This document shows, one piece after another, positions 26,398 to 34,173 of a stretch of 44,870 nt of DNA (its first letter is position 1; each line of letters starts with the position of its first letter). This DNA comes from JABMPO01 sp964539785. Its GTDB lineage: Bacteria > Fidelibacterota > Marinisomatia > Marinisomatales > TCS56. A program made the translations under genes and the position numbers. Location of the stretch: NCBI GenBank assembly GCA_964539785.1, contig CAZIJQ010000017.1, forward strand, positions 1 to 44,870, written 5' to 3'. Under the pieces are notes generated by a model. The model did no database searches, had not been told where the DNA came from, and worked only from the letters and a program-made list of their open reading frames with translations.

Positions 26398-28032
26398 ATG
26401 CCGAATATACAAGTTTCCGTTCCAAAAGCTGTAAATGAACCGATCAAATCCTATGCTCCGGGATCAGTGGAGAAAGCTGAGCTGAGAGCGCGTATTGCCG
26501 AACTGAAAGCCACCGAAATTGAAATACCACTTATCATTGGGGGGAAAGAGGTCAGAACCGGAAATATAGTCGAATGCGTTATCCCTCACAACCACCAGCA
26601 CGTTCTGGCGCGCTATCATCTGGCTGGCAAAAAAGAAGTTGCCGACGCCATCGCCGCTTCACAGAAGGCTTATAAAACCTGGTCCACTATGCCCTGGGAA
26701 AGTCGGGTCGCTATTTTCCGTCGCATGGCATCATTGCTGGCAGGTCCTTATCGTCAGACAATCAATGCAGCGACCATGCTGAACATGAGCAAGAATGCAT
26801 TTCAGGCTGAAATCGATTCGGCTTGTGAGCTGATTGACTTCTTTAATTTCAATACCGGCTACGCTCAAGAAATCTATGAGCAGCAACCACCATATTCCCC
26901 AGATGGAATGTGGAATATGGTGGAGCATCGTCCCCTGGAAGGATTCATCTTTGCGGTAACACCTTTCAACTTCACCTCAATTGCCGGGAATCTGCCAACC
27001 GCACCAGCCCTGATGGGCAATGTTGTGCTCTGGAAACCAGCTTCCAGCACTGTTTACCCAGCCTGGTTTCTGATGGAAATGTTTAAAAAGGCCGGCTTGC
27101 CGGATGGTGTAATTAATTTTATACCCGGTCCCGGTTCCAAGGTCGGACCGGTTGTAATGGAGGATCCCAACCTGGCAGGGATTCATTTTACTGGATCTAC
27201 GGCTGTTTTCCAGAACATGTGGAAAACATTGGGTAATAATATCAGTAAATATAAAACTTACCCGAGAATCGTTGGCGAAACCGGCGGTAAGGATTTTTGT
27301 ATTGCCCACGAAACTGCCGATGTTGATGGTCTGGTAACAGCTATGATCAGAGGCGCGTTTGAATACCAAGGCCAAAAATGTTCAGCCCTCTCCCGTTGCT
27401 ATATTCCCAGCACACTTTGGGGTGCGGTCAAAGAAAAATATACCGCTCAAATGGCTACCGTTAAAATGGGTGATGTGGAAGATTTCGGTAACTTCGTCAA
27501 TGCAGTCATCGATAAGGCGGCTTTTGAATCAATTACGGCGTACATTGATTATGCCAGGGAATCTAAAAATGCCGAGATTCTGACTGGTGGTAAATATGAT
27601 GATTCCACCGGATACTACATCGAACCGACAACAATTATCACAACCGATCCCCATTTTAAAACCATGGAAGAAGAAATTTTCGGTCCGGTATTAACCATTT
27701 ATGTCTACGATCCCGCAAACTGGACAGAAACATTGGAACTGGTCGATTCAACCTCGCCCTATGCTCTCACCGGTTGTGTGTTTGCCGATGACCGGGAGGC
27801 GATTTTAGAAGCATCCGCTGCTCTGACCCATGCTGCCGGAAATTTCTATATTAACGACAAACCAACCGGAGCTGTGGTTGGTCAACAACCTTTTGGTGGC
27901 AGTCGGGCTTCCGGTACCAACGATAAAGCCGGTTCCATGTTTAATTTAGTCCGCTGGGTGTCTCAGCGTACAATCAAAGAAACCTTTGTTCCTGCCAGCG
28001 ATTATCGTTATCCATTTTTGGACGAAAAATGA
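26398..28032 (+). CDS. pruA: L-glutamate gamma-semialdehyde (P5C) dehydrogenase
   Basis: NAD-dependent aldehyde dehydrogenase that oxidises glutamate semialdehyde, from proline or ornithine, to glutamate. At 544 aa it has the length and sequence style of the monofunctional ALDH4 enzymes, not bifunctional PutA. Visible features are PFNFTSIAGNLPTAPALMGN with KPASSTVYPAW in the cofactor domain, the general base E294 in VGETGGKD, and the catalytic Cys C328 in YQGQKCSALSR. The EEEIFGPVL segment follows, and QQPFGGSRASGTNDKAG is close to the C-terminus. I start at ATG 26398 (six bases after CGGAG) rather than the upstream TTG at 26371. No proline dehydrogenase gene is next to it. Confidence 0.92.
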   Translation: MPNIQVSVPKAVNEPIKSYAPGSVEKAELRARIAELKATEIEIPLIIGGKEVRTGNIVECVIPHNHQHVLARYHLAGKKEVADAIAASQKAYKTWSTMPWESRVAIFRRMASLLAGPYRQTINAATMLNMSKNAFQAEIDSACELIDFFNFNTGYAQEIYEQQPPYSPDGMWNMVEHRPLEGFIFAVTPFNFTSIAGNLPTAPALMGNVVLWKPASSTVYPAWFLMEMFKKAGLPDGVINFIPGPGSKVGPVVMEDPNLAGIHFTGSTAVFQNMWKTLGNNISKYKTYPRIVGETGGKDFCIAHETADVDGLVTAMIRGAFEYQGQKCSALSRCYIPSTLWGAVKEKYTAQMATVKMGDVEDFGNFVNAVIDKAAFESITAYIDYARESKNAEILTGGKYDDSTGYYIEPTTIITTDPHFKTMEEEIFGPVLTIYVYDPANWTETLELVDSTSPYALTGCVFADDREAILEASAALTHAAGNFYINDKPTGAVVGQQPFGGSRASGTNDKAGSMFNLVRWVSQRTIKETFVPASDYRYPFLDEK

Positions 28033-28076
28033 TTGAGTTAATTGCCAATATTTTATCATTTCAACAGGGATTTGGC

Positions 28077-28112
28077 TTTGCCTAATTCAGGGGTACCGCA
28101 AATATTTGCGGT
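28077..28112 (+). promoter_or_regulatory. 18-bp perfect palindrome in a candidate promoter
   Basis: ACCGCAAATATTTGCGGT at 28095-28112 is a perfect palindrome in the gap before the COG2403 gene. Its right half contains AATATTTG (28101-28108), one base off the TAnnTTTG element, exactly 20 bases after TTTG at 28077-28080. A dimeric regulator bound here would cover the -7 region. It could alternatively be a short hairpin. Confidence 0.45.
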
Positions 28113-28156
28113 TTAGCAATCAACCTAATTATGATAATAAAAATACTGGAGATAAC

Positions 28157-29473
28157 ATGAGTAAAATTAAAACCCTTATTATGGGCGCCGCCGGACGTGA
28201 TTTTCACAATTTTAACGTTATTTATCGCGATAATGATAAATATGATGTAGTTGCTTTTACTGCAACTCAGATACCGGACATCGAAGGCCGACTCTACCCA
28301 GCAGCTTTGGCTGGTGAACTTTATCCTGAGGGAATTCTAATTCATGATGAATCTGATCTGGAAGTCCTGATCGAACGCCACGAGGTCGAAGAAGTAGTTT
28401 TCGCCTATTCCGATATATCGTATGAAACTGTAATGCGCAAAGCCGCCCGCGTTATCGCTGCCGGTGCGCATTTCAAATTAATGGGCTCCAAACCCACAAT
28501 GATCAAATCGACAAAACCGGTTATTGGAGTAGGCGCCGTTCGCACTGGCTGCGGTAAAAGCCAGACTACCCGCCTGGTTGCCAAAATCCTCAAGGATGCC
28601 GGTAAAAAAGTAGCGGCTATTCGACACCCCATGCCCTATGGCGACCTGGTTGCTCAGAAAGTTCAAAGATTCGCCAGCATCGATGATTTGAAAAAACATA
28701 AATGCACCATCGAAGAGATGGAAGAATATGAGCCTCACATCAATACCGGTACGATTATCTACGCCGGTGTCGATTACGAAGCGATACTCAGAGAAGCCGA
28801 GCAGGAAGCGGACGTAATCCTGTGGGATGGCGGCAATAATGATCTACCTTTTTACCAGCTTGATCTGAATATTGTCGTCGTTGATCCACACCGCCCGGGA
28901 CATGAAATATCCTATTTTCCCGGTGAAACCAATCTGTTAATGGCCGATGTGGTAATCATTAACAAAATTGATAGCGCCGATGCGGAGGATATCGAAGAAG
29001 TGCGCTGGAATATCCGTGAGGTTAATCCAGATGCAATCGTCATCGATGGTGCCTCCCCCATCAGTGTTGAAGACGCTGATCTGATTCTTGGAAAACGCGC
29101 ATTAATCGTGGAAGATGGACCGACTCTTACGCATGGTGAAATGAAATTTGGTGCCGGAACAGTGGCAGCCGAAAAATTCGGCGCTTCCGAAGCAATTGAT
29201 CCTCGCAAATTCACGGTTGGAACCATCACCGAAACATTCGAAAAATATCCGGAAATCGGTCTGGTTCTACCGGCTATGGGCTATGGCGAGCAGCAGATGA
29301 AAGATTTGGAAGCGACAATCGCTAAAGTTGACTGTGATGTTGTTATCATCGGCACCCCCATCGACTTGCGCCGAATTTGCAAGATCAAACAACCTTCGGT
29401 TCGTGTAACCTACGATCTGCAGGAAATCGGCCGTCCGAATCTCACCGATGTATTGAAGCCGTTTTTGAAATAA
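28157..29473 (+). CDS. COG2403 predicted GTPase / cyclic 2,3-diphosphoglycerate synthetase-like
   Basis: The 438-aa protein resembles the COG2403 family, annotated as predicted GTPase and related to archaeal cyclic 2,3-diphosphoglycerate synthetase. The bacterial role is not established. An N-terminal nucleotide-binding-like domain starts with KTLIMGAAGRDFHNFN. A Walker A-like loop is at residues 129-135 (RTGCGKS, K134), preceded by KPVIGVGAVRTG. VILWDGGNNDLPFY and DVVIINKIDSAD (NKxD, a GTP-type specificity motif) follow. ATG 28157 follows GGAG by five bases; the in-frame TTG at 28106 overlaps the palindrome and is rejected. A strong terminator ends the unit. Its neighbours are proline and TCA genes. 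I can name the family but not a reaction. Confidence 0.8.
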   Translation: MSKIKTLIMGAAGRDFHNFNVIYRDNDKYDVVAFTATQIPDIEGRLYPAALAGELYPEGILIHDESDLEVLIERHEVEEVVFAYSDISYETVMRKAARVIAAGAHFKLMGSKPTMIKSTKPVIGVGAVRTGCGKSQTTRLVAKILKDAGKKVAAIRHPMPYGDLVAQKVQRFASIDDLKKHKCTIEEMEEYEPHINTGTIIYAGVDYEAILREAEQEADVILWDGGNNDLPFYQLDLNIVVVDPHRPGHEISYFPGETNLLMADVVIINKIDSADAEDIEEVRWNIREVNPDAIVIDGASPISVEDADLILGKRALIVEDGPTLTHGEMKFGAGTVAAEKFGASEAIDPRKFTVGTITETFEKYPEIGLVLPAMGYGEQQMKDLEATIAKVDCDVVIIGTPIDLRRICKIKQPSVRVTYDLQEIGRPNLTDVLKPFLK

Positions 29474-29484
29474 CCGATTATATT

Positions 29485-29517
29485 ATGGCGGGGGTTTGCG
29501 CTCCCGCCATTCTTTTT
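29485..29517 (+). terminator. Rho-independent terminator after the COG2403 gene
   Basis: ATGGCGGG (29485-29492) pairs with CCCGCCAT (29503-29510) around a ten-base loop and is followed directly by TCTTTTT. It lies 11 bases after the stop and separates this gene from sucC. Confidence 0.88.
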
Positions 29518-29547
29518 GGAAAGTTTTTCTGACTAAGGAGAATCATT

Positions 29548-30720
29548 TTGAAAGTACATGAATACCAGGGAAAAGAAATTTTTCGGCAGTTTGGTGTTGT
29601 GGTACCAGAAGGTTACCCCGCTTTCAGCATTGATGAAGCAGTAACTAATTACCAAAAACTTCCTGGTGATTTAACCGTTGTCAAAGCCCAAATTCATGCT
29701 GGCGGGCGCGGAAAAGGCGGCGGTGTAAAAATAGCCCACAATGAGAAGGAAGTGCGGGATTTAGCCCGTAAAATGCTGGGTATGCAACTGGTTACTCACC
29801 AGACCGGCCCGGCAGGAAAAAAAGTTCAGCGATTATTAGTAGAAGCCGGTGTCAATATAGCACGGGAATTATACGCCGGGATCGTTTTGGATCGCAGCAC
29901 CGGTGAATTTGTATTCATGGTTTCAACCGAGGGTGGGATTGAAATCGAAAAAGTTGCTCAGGAAACTCCTGATAAAATTATTAAGGAATGGATTAATCCC
30001 GGCCTGGGCTTGCGCGGTTATCAGGCTCGCAAACTGGCTTTTGCACTGGGATTAGAAGGGGCTCAAGTAAAATCTGCCGTAAAAATATTCCTGGCGTTGT
30101 GGCAGGTATTTAATAACAAAGATTGTTCGCTGATCGAGATTAATCCCCTGGTAGTTACCCAGGACGATCAGGTGATTGCACTGGACGCAAAAATTAATTT
30201 TGATGATAATAGTCTGTTCCGACATTCGGATATCAAAGAATTACGTGATGTCACCGAGGAAAAACCCGCTGAAGCGGAAGCTACCAAATTCAGCTTGAAT
30301 TATATCAAACTCGATGGCAATGTTGGCTGTATGGTGAATGGGGCCGGGCTGGCCATGGCCACCATGGACATTATTAAACTAAATGGTGGTGAACCGGCAA
30401 ATTTTCTTGATGTGGGTGGTGTAGCCAATTCAAAAACAGTTGCCAATGGGTTTCGGCTAATCCTGTCCGATCCCAATGTTAAATCGGTCCTGGTAAATAT
30501 TTTTGGCGGGATTGTGCGTTGCGATCGCGTAGCAGCCGGAATTATCGAGGCGCTGAGCGAAATTGACGTGAAAATCCCGGTGATAATCCGGTTGGAAGGA
30601 ACAAATGCCCAAGAAGCTGCAAGATTGCTGAAAGAATCCAGCTTGCAATTTAAGGTGGCTACCAGCTTACAGGACGGCGCCGAACAAGCCGTTAAAGCTG
30701 CAGCGGGAGGTGTAAAATGA
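29548..30720 (+). CDS. sucC: Succinyl-CoA synthetase beta subunit
   Basis: ATP-grasp subunit of succinyl-CoA ligase in the TCA cycle. The 390-aa protein starts with the canonical KVHEYQGKEIFRQFGV. The nucleotide-binding AQIHAGGRGKGGGVKIA segment follows, then CSLIEINPLVV and NGAGLAMATMDIIKL. The C-terminal CoA-ligase domain has NIFGGIVRCDRVAAGI and RLEGTNAQEAARLL. The start codon is TTG at 29548, seven bases after a strong AAGGAG; no other start gives the conserved N-terminus. It overlaps sucD by four bases. ATP or GTP preference cannot be told from sequence here. Confidence 0.97.
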   Translation: MKVHEYQGKEIFRQFGVVVPEGYPAFSIDEAVTNYQKLPGDLTVVKAQIHAGGRGKGGGVKIAHNEKEVRDLARKMLGMQLVTHQTGPAGKKVQRLLVEAGVNIARELYAGIVLDRSTGEFVFMVSTEGGIEIEKVAQETPDKIIKEWINPGLGLRGYQARKLAFALGLEGAQVKSAVKIFLALWQVFNNKDCSLIEINPLVVTQDDQVIALDAKINFDDNSLFRHSDIKELRDVTEEKPAEAEATKFSLNYIKLDGNVGCMVNGAGLAMATMDIIKLNGGEPANFLDVGGVANSKTVANGFRLILSDPNVKSVLVNIFGGIVRCDRVAAGIIEALSEIDVKIPVIIRLEGTNAQEAARLLKESSLQFKVATSLQDGAEQAVKAAAGGVK

Positions 30721-31598
30721 GCGTACTGGTTAATCGAGAAACTAGGCTATTAATCCAGGGAATTACCGGACAGGAAGGATCATTTCATGGTGCGCAAATG
30801 CTGGAATACGGCACCAACATCGTTGGTGGAATTACTCCCGGCAAAGGTGGTCAGGAAGCCCTGGGTGTACCGGTTTTTAACACGGTGGAAGCAGCCGTCC
30901 GAGCTACCGACGCCAATACATCGGTAATTTTTGTACCACCGGCTTTTGCCGCCGAAGCCATAATGGAAGCCGCTTCTACGGGATTAGCTCTGGTTGTATG
31001 CATAACCGAAGGTATCCCAACTCGCGATATGGTCGAGGTGCACAATTTTTTGGCTACTAAAAATACCCGACTGATCGGGCCTAATTGTCCTGGTATAATT
31101 TCTCCTGGACAAGCAAAGGTCGGGATCATGCCGGGATTCATCCATTCGCCGGGATCAATTGGAGTTGTTTCGCGTTCCGGAACGCTGACTTACGAAGCGG
31201 TTCATCAAATAGGCGCATTTGGTCTGGGACAATCAACCTCAATCGGTATCGGAGGAGATCCCATCATTGGAACGACCTTTATTGATATGCTGGCCTTGTT
31301 TAAAGATGATCCCGATACCAAAGGGGTGGTTCTGATTGGTGAAATCGGCGGAACGGCTGAGGAAGAAGCCGCTCAATGGACAGTCGACAATAATTTCACT
31401 AAGCCAATAGTCGCATTCATTGCCGGCCAAACCGCTCCTCCGGGACGTCGAATGGGGCATGCCGGTGCAATTATAGCCGGTGGCAAAGGAACCGCAAAAG
31501 ATAAAATGCAGGCGCTCAAAAAGGCGGGAATAATTGTCGTTACGAGTCCGGCCGAAATTGGCCGCGCTATGCATTCTGCACTAAATTCAAACAAATAA
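30717..31598 (+). CDS. sucD: Succinyl-CoA synthetase alpha subunit
   Basis: CoA-binding and phospho-His-carrying subunit that pairs with SucC. The 293-aa protein has the N-terminal CoA-binding GITGQEGSFHGAQM and the FVPPAFAAEAIMEA segment. RLIGPNCPGIISPG follows, then SRSGTLTYEAV and GIGGDPIIGTTF. The phosphorylated His is H248 in MGHAGAII, close to the E. coli position. It begins in an ATGA overlap with sucC, so a 1:1 subunit ratio through coupled translation is likely. ndk starts 21 bases after its stop. Confidence 0.97.
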   Translation: MSVLVNRETRLLIQGITGQEGSFHGAQMLEYGTNIVGGITPGKGGQEALGVPVFNTVEAAVRATDANTSVIFVPPAFAAEAIMEAASTGLALVVCITEGIPTRDMVEVHNFLATKNTRLIGPNCPGIISPGQAKVGIMPGFIHSPGSIGVVSRSGTLTYEAVHQIGAFGLGQSTSIGIGGDPIIGTTFIDMLALFKDDPDTKGVVLIGEIGGTAEEEAAQWTVDNNFTKPIVAFIAGQTAPPGRRMGHAGAIIAGGKGTAKDKMQALKKAGIIVVTSPAEIGRAMHSALNSNK

Positions 31599-31619
31599 GT
31601 ATACAGGACAAAAATTCAT

Positions 31620-32042
31620 ATGGGAAATTATACACTTGGCATCATCAAACCGGATGCAGTACGCAAAAATTATACTGGTAAAATAATTGACCGGTTTTTA
31701 CAAGGCGGATTTAAAATAGTAGCTGCCAGATTAGAACATTTGAGTCACGAACAGGCTGAGGGCTTTTATGCTGTCCATAAAGAGCGCCCGTTTTTCAACG
31801 ATTTAATTGAATTTATGACTTCCGGTCCCTGTATGCCCTTCGTCGCTGAGCATAAAAATGCGGTTGAATCTTACCGTAAATTTATTGGCGCTACCAATCC
31901 GGCCGAAGCCGCTGAAGGGACAATTCGCCGGGATTTTGCTGAAAGTATTCAGAATAATGCAGTCCATGGATCAGATTCAGATGAAAATGCTGAAAAAGAA
32001 ATTGCATTTTTCTTCACAGTCAGTCAAATTCACACCATCTGA
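31620..32042 (+). CDS. ndk: Nucleoside diphosphate kinase
   Basis: Transfers gamma-phosphate between nucleoside triphosphates through a phospho-His. At 140 aa it has family length. GIIKPDAVRKN is near the N-terminus, and IIDRFLQGGFKIVAARLEHLS follows. The active-site His is H116 in NAVHGSDSDENAEKEI, the Ndk signature. Only a weak AGGA lies upstream. Being directly downstream of sucCD, it could pass the phosphate made by succinyl-CoA ligase among ATP, GTP and other pools; this neighbourhood is seen in other bacteria. Confidence 0.97.
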   Translation: MGNYTLGIIKPDAVRKNYTGKIIDRFLQGGFKIVAARLEHLSHEQAEGFYAVHKERPFFNDLIEFMTSGPCMPFVAEHKNAVESYRKFIGATNPAEAAEGTIRRDFAESIQNNAVHGSDSDENAEKEIAFFFTVSQIHTI

Positions 32043-32074
32043 GAAGCCTTTTTTACTAACCACAAGCGAGGGTT

Positions 32075-32872
32075 ATGGGTATTAAACAGTACATCACAAT
32101 CATTTTAAGTTTGTTGCTACTGGCTGGCTGCGGTAAAGATAGCAATGAAGGAGTAGTAGGCGAATATCAATCTGCCCAGGCTGAGGCACCCGGTGATGAC
32201 GGTATTTTTGAATATACCTGGTCCATAGTGCAGCAACCTGATGCCAGCATTTTAACGGCGGATGATCTCGAATTGTCCAACGATGATCAGACAGTCTCTT
32301 TTATTCCGGATCAAACTGGGAATTACGAATTGTCAGTCACCGTAGCGGATGGATTTGGCGATGAACTATCTACACAGAGTTTCACTTTTGATATTATTGA
32401 GTCTGAAGAAGTTTTGGATGATGAAGATGAATTTGAAGATGAATATGCTGAGGATACTACGACCGAATCAACCGCAGCAACGGAATTCGATTCAGTACCG
32501 GATGAGATGCCGGCATGGGAACCACCACCAACTGTAGCTGAGCCAGTGCCGGTGAGAAAATCCTACGCTCAAAGACGTGTGCCAGCTAAGCCCGTTCCAG
32601 GTGCAACAATTCCTAAAGATCCCAATCGATATACGATTCAAACTTCCGCCAAACGCACTTTTGATGCTGCCCAACAATCAGCAGAATATCTAATGGAAGC
32701 AGGATTTGATTCTTATATCCAAAAAGCTTATTTCAAAGAAACTGATGAAATTTGGTACCGGGTACGGGTTGGCGGTTTTGAGAGTTACTCCGCAGCAGTG
32801 GCGGTAGCCACCAGTATTCGCAATTTGACGAATGGCGAAACATGGATCGATCATGTTCGACTAGAAAATTAA
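32075..32872 (+). CDS. SPOR-domain lipoprotein with PKD-like domain
   Basis: Exported lipoprotein, 265 aa, exact role unknown. The signal peptide ends in a lipobox LLAGC with the lipidated Cys C19. Residues about 44-107 form a PKD/Ig-like fold (EYTWSIVQQPDASIL, then VSFIPDQTGNYELSVTVADGFG). An acidic linker (109-127) and a Pro-rich linker (148-183) precede a SPOR domain at about 184-264 (RYTIQTSAKRTFDAAQQSAEYL, WYRVRVGGFESYSAAV). SPOR domains bind denuded glycan strands at division sites, so a septal or outer-membrane-to-wall tether is inferred. GAGGG sits unusually close (two bases) to the ATG. The following membrane-protein gene starts 13 bases downstream, suggesting a functional pair. Confidence 0.85.
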   Translation: MGIKQYITIILSLLLLAGCGKDSNEGVVGEYQSAQAEAPGDDGIFEYTWSIVQQPDASILTADDLELSNDDQTVSFIPDQTGNYELSVTVADGFGDELSTQSFTFDIIESEEVLDDEDEFEDEYAEDTTTESTAATEFDSVPDEMPAWEPPPTVAEPVPVRKSYAQRRVPAKPVPGATIPKDPNRYTIQTSAKRTFDAAQQSAEYLMEAGFDSYIQKAYFKETDEIWYRVRVGGFESYSAAVAVATSIRNLTNGETWIDHVRLEN

Positions 32873-32884
32873 AGGGAGTTTATA

Positions 32885-34063
32885 ATGGGTCCAATAAACC
32901 TGTATTTTGACATACGAGACATTTTCAGAGCACCCCGGCTGGCTTTAAGCGGCAAGAAAATATTTATTTTCCTGGTCGGATTGATTAGCGGCTGGATCGC
33001 TTACTGGCTATTGACCTATCTGGCACTGGGATTGGCGGGAATATCATTTTCGTCAGCCTGGAAAGAGTTTGGGCTTTATCCATGCCTGTATGCCGCCGGT
33101 TGTGGCCCCTGGTATGCTCAAGTAGTGTACTGGATTGGGATTATTGTCTGGTTCTTTACCATCAACCTGGCCTGTACCGCCGTTGCTCGCGTTACCTACA
33201 AGCAATTGAAGGGTGACGAATTCTACTCGGCTGGTGATGCCTGGAAATATGTTAAAAAACACTGGCATCCGGTTATTTTCACAGCAATCAGCCTCGGTCT
33301 GATAATTGCATTTTTCATGATAATGGCCATAATCTTTGGTCTCATCGGAAAAATTCCCTGGGTCGGGGAATTACTCTTTGCGCTGCCGTACCTGTTCTAT
33401 TTCTTTGGATCGGTATTCACAGTTTATACCGCTGTGGTACTGATAACATCGCTGGTGTATACCCCAGCCATTGTCAGCGCCTACGAAGAAGACACTATGG
33501 GTGCGGTTTTTCAGAGCTATTCTGTCACTTGGTCCCAACCCTGGCGAATTATTTTGTACCATCTGACTTTGATACCGCTGGTATATCTCGGCGTTTATAT
33601 TTTCGGTCTGTTTTGGTACGGTGGTTTCAAACTGGTGAATATTGTGTTAGGTGCGGACTGGATCCTGGGTATGGGCGATAAGCTCAATAATATAGTCGGG
33701 TATGCCAGTGAAATCGTGCTTCCACCCTTTTGCCTGGGTTCCAAATGCTGTTCACTTTGCGGTATACATCCGGTAGCAACTGGTGATATTTCAGGCATTC
33801 AGATGTTTGCCGGCGGAATCGTGGCTATTTTCCTGTTTTTGTTATTGGCTTCAATTATTTCCTACGGCTTATCAATTGTATCGGTTGGTGAAACATTGAT
33901 GTTCGTTATTTTCAAGAAAAAATCCGATGACGATAATTTGCTGGAACGCAAAGATGAAGAAGAATTGGAAGCTGAGGAAGAAGAATCAGAATTAGATGAG
34001 TCTGCTGACGAAGCAGAGAAAACTGATTCAACGGAAGATGTAGATGAAAAGGAAGAAAAGTAG
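32885..34063 (+). CDS. Polytopic membrane protein with cysteine-rich loops and acidic tail
   Basis: I do not recognise a specific family. The 392-aa protein has about six membrane segments, near 24-50, 77-104, 132-158, 168-194, 215-243 and 305-340. With the N-terminus inside, the loops with C67 and C73, and with C283, C288, C289 and C292 (CLGSKCCSLC), would both face the periplasm. They could form disulfides or bind metal. Residues 346-392 are an extremely acidic Glu/Asp tail, predicted cytoplasmic. The segment TPAIVSAYEEDTMGAVFQSY followed by W-x-R recalls the EdxxxAlkrSw pattern of DUF975/GPDPase_memb-type membrane proteins, a weak similarity. GGGAG precedes the ATG. It is the last gene before a strong terminator. 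Confidence 0.75.
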   Translation: MGPINLYFDIRDIFRAPRLALSGKKIFIFLVGLISGWIAYWLLTYLALGLAGISFSSAWKEFGLYPCLYAAGCGPWYAQVVYWIGIIVWFFTINLACTAVARVTYKQLKGDEFYSAGDAWKYVKKHWHPVIFTAISLGLIIAFFMIMAIIFGLIGKIPWVGELLFALPYLFYFFGSVFTVYTAVVLITSLVYTPAIVSAYEEDTMGAVFQSYSVTWSQPWRIILYHLTLIPLVYLGVYIFGLFWYGGFKLVNIVLGADWILGMGDKLNNIVGYASEIVLPPFCLGSKCCSLCGIHPVATGDISGIQMFAGGIVAIFLFLLLASIISYGLSIVSVGETLMFVIFKKKSDDDNLLERKDEEELEAEEEESELDESADEAEKTDSTEDVDEKEEK

Positions 34064-34092
34064 CCAGCCTTTCACTCGTAATTAAGTAGTAT

Positions 34093-34134
34093 AAGAATAA
34101 AAAGTGCCTGGTTATCCAGGCACTTTTTATTCTT
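34093..34134. terminator. Strong intrinsic terminator, 19-bp perfect stem
   Basis: Bases 34093-34111 (ending GTGCCTGG) pair perfectly with 34116-34134 (starting CCAGGCAC) around the loop TTAT. The stem includes A-rich and T-rich arms (AAAAAG / CTTTTT), so it acts as a rho-independent terminator on the plus strand. By symmetry it could also work on the minus strand. It separates the sucCD-ndk-SPOR unit from the yceD-fab operon. Its core resembles the rpmB terminator. Confidence 0.88.
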
Positions 34135-34163
34135 GTTTGAGACTAGAACAAAGATTACTTTTG
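34133..34163 (+). promoter_or_regulatory. Candidate promoter of the yceD-rpmF-fab operon
   Basis: TTG at 34133-34135 is followed after 20 bases by TACTTTTG at 34156-34163, an exact TAnnTTTG element. The -7 ends only ten bases before the yceD ATG, so the transcript would be nearly leaderless. That weakens the call or implies a leaderless mRNA. The -33 TTG lies in the outer arm of the preceding terminator. Confidence 0.4.
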
Positions 34164-34173
34164 CAGGCTTAAA

